24,029 nucleotides of DNA from CAG-452 sp045531335. Its GTDB lineage: Bacteria > Bacillota > Clostridia > TANB77 > CAG-508. The notes beneath the pieces were generated by a model, which was given only the letters and a program-made list of their open reading frames with translations, had not been told where the DNA came from and did not search any database. Position 1 is the stretch's first letter, and the number at the start of each line of letters is the position of its first letter. Positions 1 through 7,417 of the stretch are shown piece after piece. The stretch lies in contig JAZSDU010000012.1 in the NCBI GenBank assembly GCA_045531335.1, positions 1-24,029 of the forward strand. The letters are read 5' to 3'. The translations under genes and the position numbers were made by a program.

Positions 1-62
1 GACCCCAATAGTCCACCATATAAGTGTGGACTATTGGGGTCTGTCCCCTTTTGTCTACTTTT
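1..62. repeat. Perfect 16-bp inverted repeat at window edge, GGGAC/GTCCC repeat family
   Basis: Bases 1-16 and 26-41 are perfect reverse complements with a 9-base loop, followed by a GTCTGTCCCC block at 41-50. Related GGACAGTCCC blocks occur at 2435-2482 and 19762-19835. The hairpin lies 21 bases past the rarA stop codon and may help end its transcript, but the element is cut by the window edge, so its full extent is unknown. Confidence 0.6.
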
Positions 63-1311
63 TTAATCTATTGTTTCATCTTTTATATAATATTTAGTTC
101 CAAGCATTTTGTCTGGTAAATATTGCTGTTCTACTTGGTGATTTGGATAATCGTGTGGATATTTATAACCTACTCCATATCCAAAATCCTCCATACCACT
201 TGCAGGTGCATTTCTTATATGCATTGGTATCTCTCCTGTATCTTTTGTTCTTACATCTTCTAATGCTTTATTTATAGCTAAATATGAACAATTTGATTTT
301 TTAGAATTAGCAACATAAATTGCAGCTTCTGATAATATTATTCTAGCCTCTGGCATACCCACACTTGCTACTGCTTGCATTGCGCTATTTGCAACTACTA
401 GTGCATTAGGATTTGCAAGTCCTACATCTTCTGCAGCAGCTATTACAATTCTTCTTGCTAAAAATACTGGATCTTCTCCTCCTTCTATTGCTCTTGCTAA
501 ATAAAATACTGTTGCATCTGGGTCGCTACCTCTCATTGATTTTATAAATGCACTTATATTATCATAATGACTATCACCAGATTTATCAAATATCGCTTTT
601 TTCTTGCCAACGCACTCTGCAGCAATTTCAGGTGTTATATCTATTATTCCTTCACTATTTACTGGTGTAGTTAATACTGCTACTTCTAAACTATTTAATA
701 CAGTTCTAACATCTCCATTTGAAACTTCAGCAATTTTTTTAAGTGTGCTATCTTCTATATTTATATTATAGCTACCTAAACCTTCAGGATTTTTTATTGA
801 ATTTTTTAATATTGTAAATACATTGTCGGCCGTTAATGGACTTAATTTAAAAACCATTGATCTTGATATTAAAGCTTTGTTTACTTCAAAATATGGATTT
901 TCTGTAGTAGCTCCAATTAATATTACCGTTCCATCTTCTACAAACGGAAGAAGCGCATCTTGTTGTAATTTATTAAATCTATGTATCTCATCTATAAATA
1001 AAATACATTTTCCACTTGGATTAAGCAGAGGATTCTTAGCTTCCTCTATTGCTTTTTTTATATCTCCTACTCCACTAGTTACAGCATTTAATTTTGCAAA
1101 TTTGTATTTAGTTGTATTGCTTATAACTTTTGCAAGAGATGTTTTTCCGTGTTCCTGGAGGTCCCCATAATATAATGCTAGATAATCTGTCCGCTTTTAT
1201 TGTTCTATATAATATTTTATCTTTTCCAAGTATTTCTTCTTGCCCTACAAATTCTTCCAATGTTTTAGGTCTTACACGATGGGCTAAGGGGATGTTTAGA
1301 TTTATGCTCAT
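63..1311 (-). CDS. rarA: Replication-associated recombination protein A (AAA+ ATPase), needs a +1 frameshift
   Basis: RarA (MgsA) is a clamp-loader-like AAA+ ATPase acting at stalled replication forks. The start at 1311 has AAGGAG upstream. The first frame covers residues 1-54 and reaches the Walker A motif as GPPGT, then reads CGG and leaves the frame; dropping the extra base at 1149 restores GPPGTGKTSLAK. The restored frame runs on through Walker B (ILFIDEIHRF), sensor 1 (GATTENP) and SRSMVFKL to the stop at 63, with the C-terminal RarA tetramerisation region. The corrected product is 415 residues, a normal family length. The two frames alone would give a useless 67-residue fragment and an ATPase lacking its P-loop. 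It lies downstream of ruvA, separated by a repeat. Family identity is secure; whether the shift is programmed, a mutation or an error is inference. Confidence 0.9.
1147..1149 (-). other. Putative +1 frameshift site, ACA-C-GGA (rarA)
   Basis: Coding strand reads GGA ACA CGG AAA. Skipping C (complement of G1149) gives GGA ACA GGA AAA ACA, restoring the Walker A glycine at residue 55 and the lysine after it. CGG is in the incoming frame. Confidence 0.7.
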
Positions 1312-1371
1312 ATTATTCTCCTTTATAATTTAATAAATCGTTGTTTATGTCTTTAAATATATTACGATTTT

Positions 1372-1454
1372 TTGTAGGGGTCGCCGTCCTCGGCGACCCG
1401 AAATTTAAATTTATGCGTATTTTTTCGGGTCGCCCAGGAGTGCGACCCCTACAA
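1372..1454. repeat. GTAG-tagged hairpin pair (REP/BIME-like)
   Basis: The element begins TTGTAGGGG and ends CCCCTACAA. Each half folds alone: GGGTCGCC with GGCGACCC, then GGGTCGC with GCGACCC, joined by an AT-rich linker. The right end touches the ruvA stop codon. Other copies lie at 5759, 9985, 12287, 14080, 20834 and, in split form, 22189. A GTAG tag next to a GC-rich hairpin, in inverted pairs, is the known layout of REP/BIME elements. Confidence 0.8.
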
Positions 1455-2051
1455 TTATCTTGCTAAAAATTTTAAAGCTTGTTTTATTATTTCTTCTAAT
1501 CCTAAATTCTTTGTATCTATTTTTTCAAATACTTTTTCAATTTCTTTTCTAGTATATCCTAAAACTTGAAGTGCTGCAATTGCTTCTACTGCATTGTTAT
1601 CTTTTTCTATTGCTGTACTCACTTCTTCTGTTTGCTCTATTGAATCTTCAGTTTTTAATTTATCTTTTAATTCTAATATAATTCTTGCTGCTGTTTTCTT
1701 ACCAACACCTGGTATTTTTACAAGTTTTGAAACATCATCAGTTATTACAGCTAAGGCAAAGCTTGATGGGTTTATTTCTGATAACATTGTTATTGCAGAT
1801 TTTGCTCCAACTCCGCTAACAGATATTAAAAGTTCAAACATTCTTAATTCTTCATTTGAAGAAAATCCGTATAAACTTATATTGTCTTCTCTTACATAAT
1901 AATGTGTATATACCTTAACAACTTCTCCTACTTCTCCCAAACTATCAATCGACTTTGCTGGCATAAACACCCTATATCCAATTCCTTGTACATCTATTAC
2001 AACAAATGTATTTGTTTTTATATCCAATTTTCCTTTTACATATGCAATCAT
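1455..2051 (-). CDS. ruvA: Holliday junction branch-migration subunit RuvA
   Basis: RuvA binds four-way junctions and loads the RuvB motor during recombinational repair. The 198-residue product matches family length. It starts MIAYVKGKL (OB-fold domain), then has two helix-hairpin-helix motifs, SVSGVGAKSA and KIPGVGKKTAA, and a short C-terminal domain III for RuvB contact. I chose the start at 2051, not the ATG seven codons earlier, because AAGGAG sits eight bases before it and RuvA proteins usually begin MIAY. A promoter is visible at 2086-2113. rarA follows on the same strand after a repeat and may be co-transcribed. ruvB is not in the window, although it usually sits beside ruvA. Confidence 0.95.
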   Translation of the reverse strand: MIAYVKGKLDIKTNTFVVIDVQGIGYRVFMPAKSIDSLGEVGEVVKVYTHYYVREDNISLYGFSSNEELRMFELLISVSGVGAKSAITMLSEINPSSFALAVITDDVSKLVKIPGVGKKTAARIILELKDKLKTEDSIEQTEEVSTAIEKDNNAVEAIAALQVLGYTRKEIEKVFEKIDTKNLGLEEIIKQALKFLAR

Positions 2052-2085
2052 TTTAATTCTCCTTGCAAACAAATTTTCTGTATGT

Positions 2086-2113
2086 ATTTTATCATATTAA
2101 ATTTATTTTGCAA
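2086..2113 (-). promoter_or_regulatory. Promoter of ruvA
   Basis: On the minus strand TTGCAA (2113-2108) and TAAAAT (2091-2086) are 16 bases apart, with TG one base before the -10 (extended -10). It faces away from the promoter at 2146-2174. Confidence 0.55.
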
Positions 2114-2145
2114 TAGTTTGGCAAAATTTATTATCTAACTTAAAT

Positions 2146-2174
2146 TTGTGTTTATTAATATAATATGGTATAAT
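2146..2174 (+). promoter_or_regulatory. Promoter of the 53-codon gene
   Basis: TTGTGT (2146-2151), 17-base spacer, TATAAT (2169-2174) preceded by TGG, giving an extended -10. It lies 48 bases before the start codon of the small gene. Confidence 0.7.
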
Positions 2175-2221
2175 ATTTACATAATCGTTGTGATTATATA
2201 TTTTACAAGGAGGATTCTTTA

Positions 2222-2383
2222 ATGCAAACAGTTAGACTAACAGCCACATCTTGCCTCGAACGCTTTAAGAAACTTCGAAACTTCAAAAAAGAACATCCTG
2301 ACATGGTTGTTACCAAAAAAGGTTTTGCCGCAACAGGATGTGGACAATCATATTACTTTGCATATGTTCAGTATGGTTGTTGA
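2222..2383 (+). CDS. Small free-standing protein, 53 residues, unrecognised
   Basis: The ATG at 2222 is preceded by a perfect AAGGAGG at 2207-2213 and the gene has its own promoter and strong terminator, so it is very probably expressed alone. The product begins MQTVRLTATSCLERFKKL, is basic in the first half, and ends GCGQSYYFAYVQYGC. It has three cysteines (11, 40, 53, the last being the final residue), no signal peptide and no membrane segment. It is richer in C-ending codons (GCC, CTC, ACC, GAC, TTC, TAC) than neighbouring genes, which could mean high expression or recent transfer. It also uses CGC and CGA. I recognise no family. A regulator, a modified-peptide precursor or a small housekeeping protein are all possible. 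Confidence 0.75.
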   Translation: MQTVRLTATSCLERFKKLRNFKKEHPDMVVTKKGFAATGCGQSYYFAYVQYGC

Positions 2384-2391
2384 CTTTTTTG

Positions 2392-2419
2392 CTGGTATGC
2401 AATGGCATACCAGTTTTTT
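2392..2419 (+). terminator. Rho-independent terminator of the 53-codon gene
   Basis: CTGGTATGC (2392-2400) pairs with GCATACCAG (2405-2413) over a four-base loop, followed by six T. It lies eight bases after the stop codon. Confidence 0.9.
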
Positions 2420-2434
2420 AATGTTGAATAAAAA

Positions 2435-2482
2435 CAGGACAGTCGCACCTTTTGTTCTAAAACTAAAGAGGGACAGTCCCTA
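2435..2482. repeat. GGGAC/GTCCC repeat copy
   Basis: Starts AGGACAGTCG and ends GGGACAGTCCCTA, with the right-hand block itself palindromic. It lies just past the glmS stop codon and resembles the copies at 19762-19835 and 1-62. Confidence 0.5.
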
Positions 2483-2486
2483 ATTT

Positions 2487-4325
2487 TTATTCAACTGTTA
2501 CTGATTTTGCTAAGTTCCTTGGTTTATCTACATCTAATCCTTTTTCTTTTGAAATGTAGTATGCAAAAAGTTGCATTGGAACTACTGATAATATTGGTGA
2601 TACAAACTCACTTGTTTTTGGAATTTTCACCACTTCACTTAATCCATCATTTTTTATATCTTCACTAGTAATTGCAAATACTTTTGCTCCTCTTGTTACA
2701 ACCTCTTGCACATTACTAATTGATTTTTCTACTAAATCAGGATTTGTCATTGTTGCAATTACTGTTACCCCATTTTCTATTAAAGCTATAGGTCCATGTT
2801 TTAATTCTCCTGAAGCATAGCTTTCTGAATGTATATATGATATTTCTTTTAGTTTTAAAGAACCTTCTAAACTTACAGCATAATCTGTTCCTCTACCTAA
2901 GAAAAACATATCTTTTTCTTTATATACTTTTTTTGCAAAATTTTTAATTTGTTTTGTGTCTTCCAAAAGTTCTTCTATTTGTGATGGTAATCTTAAAATA
3001 TCTTGTTTTAAATTATCAATTACTTGTTTGTCTACCTTTCCAAGTCTTTCTGCAAAATACATTCCTAAAATATTAAGTAACACAACTTGTGATGTATACG
3101 CCTTTGTTGAAGCTACTGCAATTTCAGGTCCTGCATGTGTATATATTGAATAATCCGCTTCTCTAGTTATAGAGCTTCCTATTACATTTGTTATTGCTAG
3201 TGTTTTTGCTCCTTTTAATTTAGCAAGTTTTAATGCTGCTATAGTATCTGCTGTTTCTCCTGATTGACTTATATATATACTCAAAGTTTTTTCATCTACT
3301 AGAGGCTGTCTATATCTAAATTCTGAAGCAATATCTACTTCTACTGGAACTTTGCAAAGTTTTTCGATTGTAGTTTTTGCTACTAACCCTGCATGCATTG
3401 CCGTTCCACATGCTACTATATATATTTTATTTAAACTTTCTAAATATTCTTTACTAAATTCTAATCCTTCTATTTCAATGCTTCCATTATCTAGTTTTGC
3501 TCCAACTGTTTCTCTAATAGCTCTTGGTTGTTCATATATTTCTTTAAGCATAAAATCTTCATAACCATCTTTTTCTGCTGATAATGCTCCCCATTCAATG
3601 CTTTTTATTGGTTTTTGAATTTCTTTTAAATCTTGATTATAGAATTTAACTTGGTCTCTTGATAATTCTACTATTTCATTATCATCTAACAAATAAAAAT
3701 CTTTTGTATATGAAAGAATAGCTGGTATATCTGATGATAAATAATTTTCACCATTTCCCATTCCTATTACAAGCGGACTATCTTTTCTTACTACAATCAT
3801 TTTATCTTTGTTATATATAGATAATATTTCTATTGCGTAACTTCCTTTTAAATCATTACATGTATTTTTTACTGCTCTTAATAATTTATAGTCATCTTCT
3901 ACTTTATCTTGATTAAAATAGTAATGAATTAAATTTGGTATAACTTCTGTATCTGTAGCTGATAAAAATTTATATCCTTTTTCAATTAAAAAAGTTTTTA
4001 TTTCATGATAGTTTTCAATTATTCCATTATGCACTACTGCAAATGAATTACTATTGTCCATATGGGGATGAGAATTTTCTTTTGATGGTTTTCCATGCGT
4101 TGCCCATCTAGTATGAGCAATTCCTATTGTACCAATTAAATCATTGATTCCATCTAATTCATATAAATTATTTACTCTTCCTTTGTTTTTCATTACTTGA
4201 ATTTTGTCATTTTCCATTGTTGCTATTCCTGCTGAGTCATATCCTCTATACTCTAACCTTAAAAGCCCATTTATTAATATTGGACTTGCTTTTTTATTTC
4301 CTATATAACCTACAATTCCACACAT
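2487..4325 (-). CDS. glmS: Glutamine-fructose-6-phosphate aminotransferase (isomerising)
   Basis: GlmS makes glucosamine-6-phosphate from fructose-6-phosphate and glutamine, the first step to peptidoglycan amino sugars. The protein has 612 residues, a normal length. It begins MCGIVGYIG, where Cys2 becomes the N-terminal nucleophile after methionine removal. The N-terminal glutaminase domain carries HTRWATHG and VVHNGIIEN; two SIS sugar-isomerase domains follow with SQSGETADT and STKAYTSQ, and the end DKPRNLAKSVTVE is the classic C-terminal signature. It stands alone on the minus strand and its leader holds a glmS ribozyme, so product feedback by glucosamine-6-phosphate through mRNA self-cleavage is expected. 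Confidence 0.98.
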   Translation of the reverse strand: MCGIVGYIGNKKASPILINGLLRLEYRGYDSAGIATMENDKIQVMKNKGRVNNLYELDGINDLIGTIGIAHTRWATHGKPSKENSHPHMDNSNSFAVVHNGIIENYHEIKTFLIEKGYKFLSATDTEVIPNLIHYYFNQDKVEDDYKLLRAVKNTCNDLKGSYAIEILSIYNKDKMIVVRKDSPLVIGMGNGENYLSSDIPAILSYTKDFYLLDDNEIVELSRDQVKFYNQDLKEIQKPIKSIEWGALSAEKDGYEDFMLKEIYEQPRAIRETVGAKLDNGSIEIEGLEFSKEYLESLNKIYIVACGTAMHAGLVAKTTIEKLCKVPVEVDIASEFRYRQPLVDEKTLSIYISQSGETADTIAALKLAKLKGAKTLAITNVIGSSITREADYSIYTHAGPEIAVASTKAYTSQVVLLNILGMYFAERLGKVDKQVIDNLKQDILRLPSQIEELLEDTKQIKNFAKKVYKEKDMFFLGRGTDYAVSLEGSLKLKEISYIHSESYASGELKHGPIALIENGVTVIATMTNPDLVEKSISNVQEVVTRGAKVFAITSEDIKNDGLSEVVKIPKTSEFVSPILSVVPMQLFAYYISKEKGLDVDKPRNLAKSVTVE

Positions 4326-4394
4326 TGTCTGTTTACCTCCTGATATTTTATTGGAATTGAAAGTATAACTTAAAGTATAAGTTTTATATTACCT

Positions 4395-4524
4395 TTGTTC
4401 TAATATTACTATTAGTTTTTGTGTAATATTTAATGACAAACTCTGGTGCCATAGAACTATCCGCCGAATTTTTCGATAAGTTCTAATCCTCGTCAACAAC
4501 TTTTAGTTGTCCTGGCGCTTCTAT
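4395..4524 (-). ncRNA. glmS ribozyme (self-cleaving riboswitch)
   Basis: The minus-strand leader of glmS has the conserved core: AGCGCCAG (4519-4512) at the cleavage site, GACGAGGAT (4494-4486), a hairpin, CGGCGGAT (4466-4459) and GGCACCAGAG (4450-4441). A further AATATTAC/GTAATATT stem (4429-4403) fits the supporting P4 region. Cleavage is expected between A4519 and G4518. Glucosamine-6-phosphate acts as cofactor and the cut mRNA is degraded. The outer limits are approximate. Confidence 0.95.
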
Positions 4525-4650
4525 AAATTTTACTATTAACCTCCTTTCTAATAATTATCTACTTTGTTGTTACTTTCAATATACTGTATTATATTATACT
4601 AATATTTATTTTTGAGCAAGTCTTGTAATAAAAATGTAATATTTTTGCAT

Positions 4651-4679
4651 TTGACTTTTAGTAATTAATAATTTATTCT
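4651..4679 (+). promoter_or_regulatory. Possible promoter of the J-domain gene
   Basis: TTGACT (4651-4656), 17-base spacer, TATTCT (4674-4679). The predicted transcript start would fall almost on the ribosome binding site at 4687, giving a very short leader, so this is tentative. Confidence 0.4.
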
Positions 4680-4699
4680 ATATATAAAGGAGATATTTT

Positions 4700-5236
4700 A
4701 TGAAAAATTATTATCAAATCTTAGAAGTAAATGAAAATGCGTCTTATGAAGTAATTGAAAAAGCATATAGAGTATTAGCCAAAAAATATCATCCTGATAT
4801 TTGGCCAAAAGATAAAATGTATTTTGCAGAAAGTAAATTTAAAGAGATTACTGAAGCTTATAACATACTTTCAAATAACGATTTAAGAACAGAATATGAT
4901 ATTAAAATGGGATTTAATACATCTTCTTATGATAGATATAACAACTTGTATGATGAAAATCAAAAATTAAAACAAGAACTAAATAGTATTAAAATAAAAA
5001 ACGAATCTCAAAAATATTCTGATAATTTGAATGATAAAAACAAAAAAACTGAAAATGAATCTTATTTCAAAAGATATATTAGCACTATAGGAACTCTCAT
5101 ATCTAATGAGGCTAAAAAGCCTGCTGAAGAGCGTTCTAAAGATTTACTTGCATTGATACTCACAATTATAATAATAACAATCTTAATACTTCTTTTTTGG
5201 AAAGTTCCATTTTTGAATAATCTAATATTCCCTTAA
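4700..5236 (+). CDS. Membrane-anchored J-domain protein
   Basis: Residues 1 to about 66 form a DnaJ J-domain: MKNYYQILEV, helix II, the HPD motif at 31-33 (needed to trigger Hsp70/DnaK ATP hydrolysis), and EAYNILSN. No glycine/phenylalanine region, zinc fingers or client-binding domain follow, so it is not the main DnaJ. A charged, low-complexity middle (about 75-145, probably partly coiled coil) leads to a single hydrophobic segment at about 149-170 near the C terminus, suggesting a tail-anchored protein that recruits DnaK to the membrane. AAAGGAG lies before the start. It is followed by its own terminator, so it is probably a single-gene unit. Client and role are unknown. Confidence 0.85.
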   Translation: MKNYYQILEVNENASYEVIEKAYRVLAKKYHPDIWPKDKMYFAESKFKEITEAYNILSNNDLRTEYDIKMGFNTSSYDRYNNLYDENQKLKQELNSIKIKNESQKYSDNLNDKNKKTENESYFKRYISTIGTLISNEAKKPAEERSKDLLALILTIIIITILILLFWKVPFLNNLIFP

Positions 5237-5256
5237 AGCTGGGAATATTTTTTTTG
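5224..5256 (+). terminator. Rho-independent terminator of the J-domain gene
   Basis: AATATTCCC (5224-5232) pairs with GGGAATATT (5241-5249), followed by a T run. The left arm includes the last codons and the stop codon sits in the loop. Confidence 0.85.
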
Positions 5257-5375
5257 ATTTTACCAATAATATTCTTAATAGCAATAATTAAGTATACTTT
5301 AGTAAACATTAATTCATCAGTTTCTGTGAAACTATACCTATTAATGCTATATTCAAAGAAAAAAGAGGTGTAATT

Positions 5376-5699
5376 ATGGCATTAGATTACAACATTATTG
5401 GTGAAAGATTAAAACAAGCAAGGGTTAATAAAAATCTTACTCAGGAAAAACTTGCTGAACAATTAGATGTTTCAATAGCCTTCTTAAGTAGAATTGAAAG
5501 AGGCAGTTCTTTAATAAATTTAAAAAGATTGAATCAAATATGTTCTATTTTAGATGTTAGCGAAGGAGAAATATTGAATGGTGTTTCTAAGGACTCTAAT
5601 AGTTATTTGAATAAGGATTTTTCAAATCTACTCAAAGAGTGTCCCCCAGAAAAAATAAGTCTTATTTATAATATTGCAAAAGTAATTGTAGAGAGTTAA
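5376..5699 (+). CDS. XRE-family helix-turn-helix regulator
   Basis: A 107-residue protein with an N-terminal Cro/C1-type DNA-binding domain (about residues 8-65: GERLKQARVNKNLTQEKLAEQLDVS, recognition helix around IAFLSRIERGSS). The C-terminal 40 residues are short and helical with no clear sensor domain. Family members bind operator palindromes and often repress nearby genes. AAGAGGTG is the ribosome binding site. A palindrome AGTATACT at 5291-5298 upstream could be an operator, but this is only a suggestion. Target genes cannot be told from the context; its neighbours are a J-domain gene and the NfeD/SPFH pair. Confidence 0.88.
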   Translation: MALDYNIIGERLKQARVNKNLTQEKLAEQLDVSIAFLSRIERGSSLINLKRLNQICSILDVSEGEILNGVSKDSNSYLNKDFSNLLKECPPEKISLIYNIAKVIVES

Positions 5700-5758
5700 T
5701 TTAATAAATTTTATTTCTTATATAAATTGTAATTTGTGTGAATAATTTGTTCCTTTGT

Positions 5759-5872
5759 TTGTAGGGGGCGCAGTCCTCGGCGCCCCGAAAATTTATTGTT
5801 TTATGCGGGTCGCCCAAGAGTGCGACCCCCTACAGTTCTTAAATAGATTTCCTCTTACAAATTCCAATTTAT
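5759..5872. repeat. GTAG-tagged hairpin pair with conserved flank
   Basis: Core 5759-5834 begins TTGTAGGGGGCGC and ends GCGACCCCCTACA; halves fold as GGGGCGC/GCGCCCC and GGGTCGC/GCGACCC. The right flank to 5872, read on the minus strand, matches the left flank of the 14080 copy (AAATTGGAATTTGTA followed by GAGGAAAT), so the mobile unit is larger than the two hairpins. Confidence 0.75.
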
Positions 5873-5963
5873 TTTTTTATTCTAAATTTTCATTTTTTTC
5901 TTTATTTTTCCACATATTTATTGTATAATAGAATAGTAATTTATTATAAGGAGGAAATTTTAT

Positions 5964-6404
5964 ATGTGGAGTATTTGGTTAATTGCAGCAGGTGTTTTCT
6001 TTATTGCTGAAATTGCAACAACAGGTTTTCTAATATTTTGGTTAGGAATAGGTGCTCTACTTGCAATGATAACTAGTTTTATAACAAGTAACATTATAAT
6101 TCAAACAATAGTTTTTGTTGTAAGTTCTTGTATACTAATTCCTCTTACCAAACCATTAGCAGATAAATTTATAGCCAAAAAAACAGTTCCAACAAATAGT
6201 TATTCACTTATATCTAAGCATGGAGTAGTAACTATAGATATTAACCCTATTGAAGGTGTTGGGCAAGTTAAAGTAAATGGAGAAATATGGTCTGCAAAAA
6301 CAGAAGATGAATCATTAATCGAAAAAGGTACTGAAATAGAAGTTATAAAAATAGATGGTGTAAAATTAGTAGTATCACCTATAAAGATAAATTCAGTACT
6401 ATAA
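5964..6404 (+). CDS. NfeD-family membrane protein
   Basis: A 146-residue protein of the short NfeD class. The N-terminal part (about residues 4-70) has two or three hydrophobic segments around a GIGALLAMI turn; the C-terminal part (about 80-146) is a beta-rich OB-fold with KHGVVTIDI, GEIWSAKTEDESLIEKGTEIEV typical of NfeD soluble domains. NfeD proteins partner SPFH/stomatin-like proteins and are thought to help organise membrane microdomains or protein quality control. The SPFH gene begins 50 bases downstream on the same strand, so the two form an operon. AAGGAGG precedes the ATG. It lacks the ClpP-like protease domain of long NfeD proteins. Confidence 0.9.
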   Translation: MWSIWLIAAGVFFIAEIATTGFLIFWLGIGALLAMITSFITSNIIIQTIVFVVSSCILIPLTKPLADKFIAKKTVPTNSYSLISKHGVVTIDINPIEGVGQVKVNGEIWSAKTEDESLIEKGTEIEVIKIDGVKLVVSPIKINSVL

Positions 6405-6454
6405 GCCTTAGTTATTAATATTAAAAAATATATATTTTATTAGGAGGAGCAAAT

Positions 6455-7357
6455 ATGACATTTTTAATAATATTATTAGTTATAATTCTTATTATAGCAA
6501 TAAAATCAGTTAAAGTCGTTAGACAATCTGAAGTTTATATTATAGAAAGACTTGGTAAATTTCATAAGATTGCTGACGCAGGTCTTACAATAATTATTCC
6601 TTTTGTTGACAAAGTAAGAAGTGTTGTAAGTTTAAAAGAGCAAACAATGGATATACCACCACAAGGAGTTATTACAGAAGATAATGTTACTATAACAATA
6701 GACACTGTTGTGTTTTATCAAATTACAGATCCAGCAAAAGCTGTTTATGAAATTCAATCTTTAAAAAGAGGTATTGAATACTTAGCAATCACAACAATTC
6801 GTGATATCGTTGGTAAAATGAGCTTAGATTCAACATTCAGTTCAAGAGATTTAATAAATAATCAATTAAGAATTTTATTAGATGAAGCAACTGATAAATG
6901 GGGATGTAAAGTAAACAGAGTTGAAATAAAAGACATTAGACCACCAGAAGATATTAAAGATGCAATGGAAAAACAAATGAATGCAGAAAGAAATAAAAGA
7001 GCAGCTATCCTTCAAGCTGAAGGAGAAAAACAAGCAGCTATAACAATAGCTGAAGGTCAAAAAGAAGCAGCTATTCTTCAAGCTGAAGCTGAAAAAGAAG
7101 CTAAAATAAGAAAAGCTCTTGGTGAAGCAGAAGCTATAAGAGAAGTTGCAAAAGCTAAAGCTAAAGAGATTGAAATGGTTTATGAGTCTATTAAAAAAGC
7201 AAATCCTGATGAAAAATTAGTTCAATTAAAATCTTTAGAGGCTCTTGAAGAAGTTGCTAAAGGTGAAGCAAATAAAGTATTTATTCCATTTGAAGCAACT
7301 AATGCATTGGCAAGTTTAGGTGCTATTAAAGAAGTTATGAAAGATGATAAAAAATAA
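6455..7357 (+). CDS. SPFH/band 7 membrane protein (QmcA/stomatin-like)
   Basis: A 300-residue protein with one N-terminal membrane segment (about residues 2-17), an SPFH domain (about 20-190: VYIIERLGKFHKIADAGL, IPPQGVITEDNVTITID, TIRDIVGKMSLD), then a long alanine/glutamate-rich coiled coil (about 170-250, with AEGEKQAAI repeated) and a short C-terminal helix. This layout is that of QmcA/stomatin-type scaffolds that oligomerise at the membrane. AGGAGG precedes the start and the gene follows an NfeD gene, the usual partner. A strong two-way terminator follows. The precise cell function is not known from sequence. Confidence 0.92.
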   Translation: MTFLIILLVIILIIAIKSVKVVRQSEVYIIERLGKFHKIADAGLTIIIPFVDKVRSVVSLKEQTMDIPPQGVITEDNVTITIDTVVFYQITDPAKAVYEIQSLKRGIEYLAITTIRDIVGKMSLDSTFSSRDLINNQLRILLDEATDKWGCKVNRVEIKDIRPPEDIKDAMEKQMNAERNKRAAILQAEGEKQAAITIAEGQKEAAILQAEAEKEAKIRKALGEAEAIREVAKAKAKEIEMVYESIKKANPDEKLVQLKSLEALEEVAKGEANKVFIPFEATNALASLGAIKEVMKDDKK

Positions 7358-7365
7358 TTTGCATA

Positions 7366-7407
7366 GATAAAAAAGATACACTTCAAATGAAGTGTATCTT
7401 TTTTATC
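7366..7407. terminator. Two-way terminator between convergent genes
   Basis: A perfect 19-bp stem, 7366-7384 with 7389-7407 around a four-base AAAT loop, flanked by A and T runs so it works on both strands. It ends the SPFH transcript from the left and the pilin-like transcript from the right. Confidence 0.92.
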
Positions 7408-7417
7408 TGAATTTATT

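Noticed and set aside
823..1333. Plus-strand frames opposite rarA
   Set aside because: They are antisense shadows; the minus strand shows unbroken RarA motifs once the frameshift is allowed.
2052..2072. Earlier ruvA start giving 205 residues
   Set aside because: The Shine-Dalgarno lies between the two ATGs and fits only the later one, which gives the usual MIAY start.
4326..4560. T-box or other amino-acid riboswitch before glmS
   Set aside because: The conserved cores match the glmS ribozyme; no T-box sequence is present.
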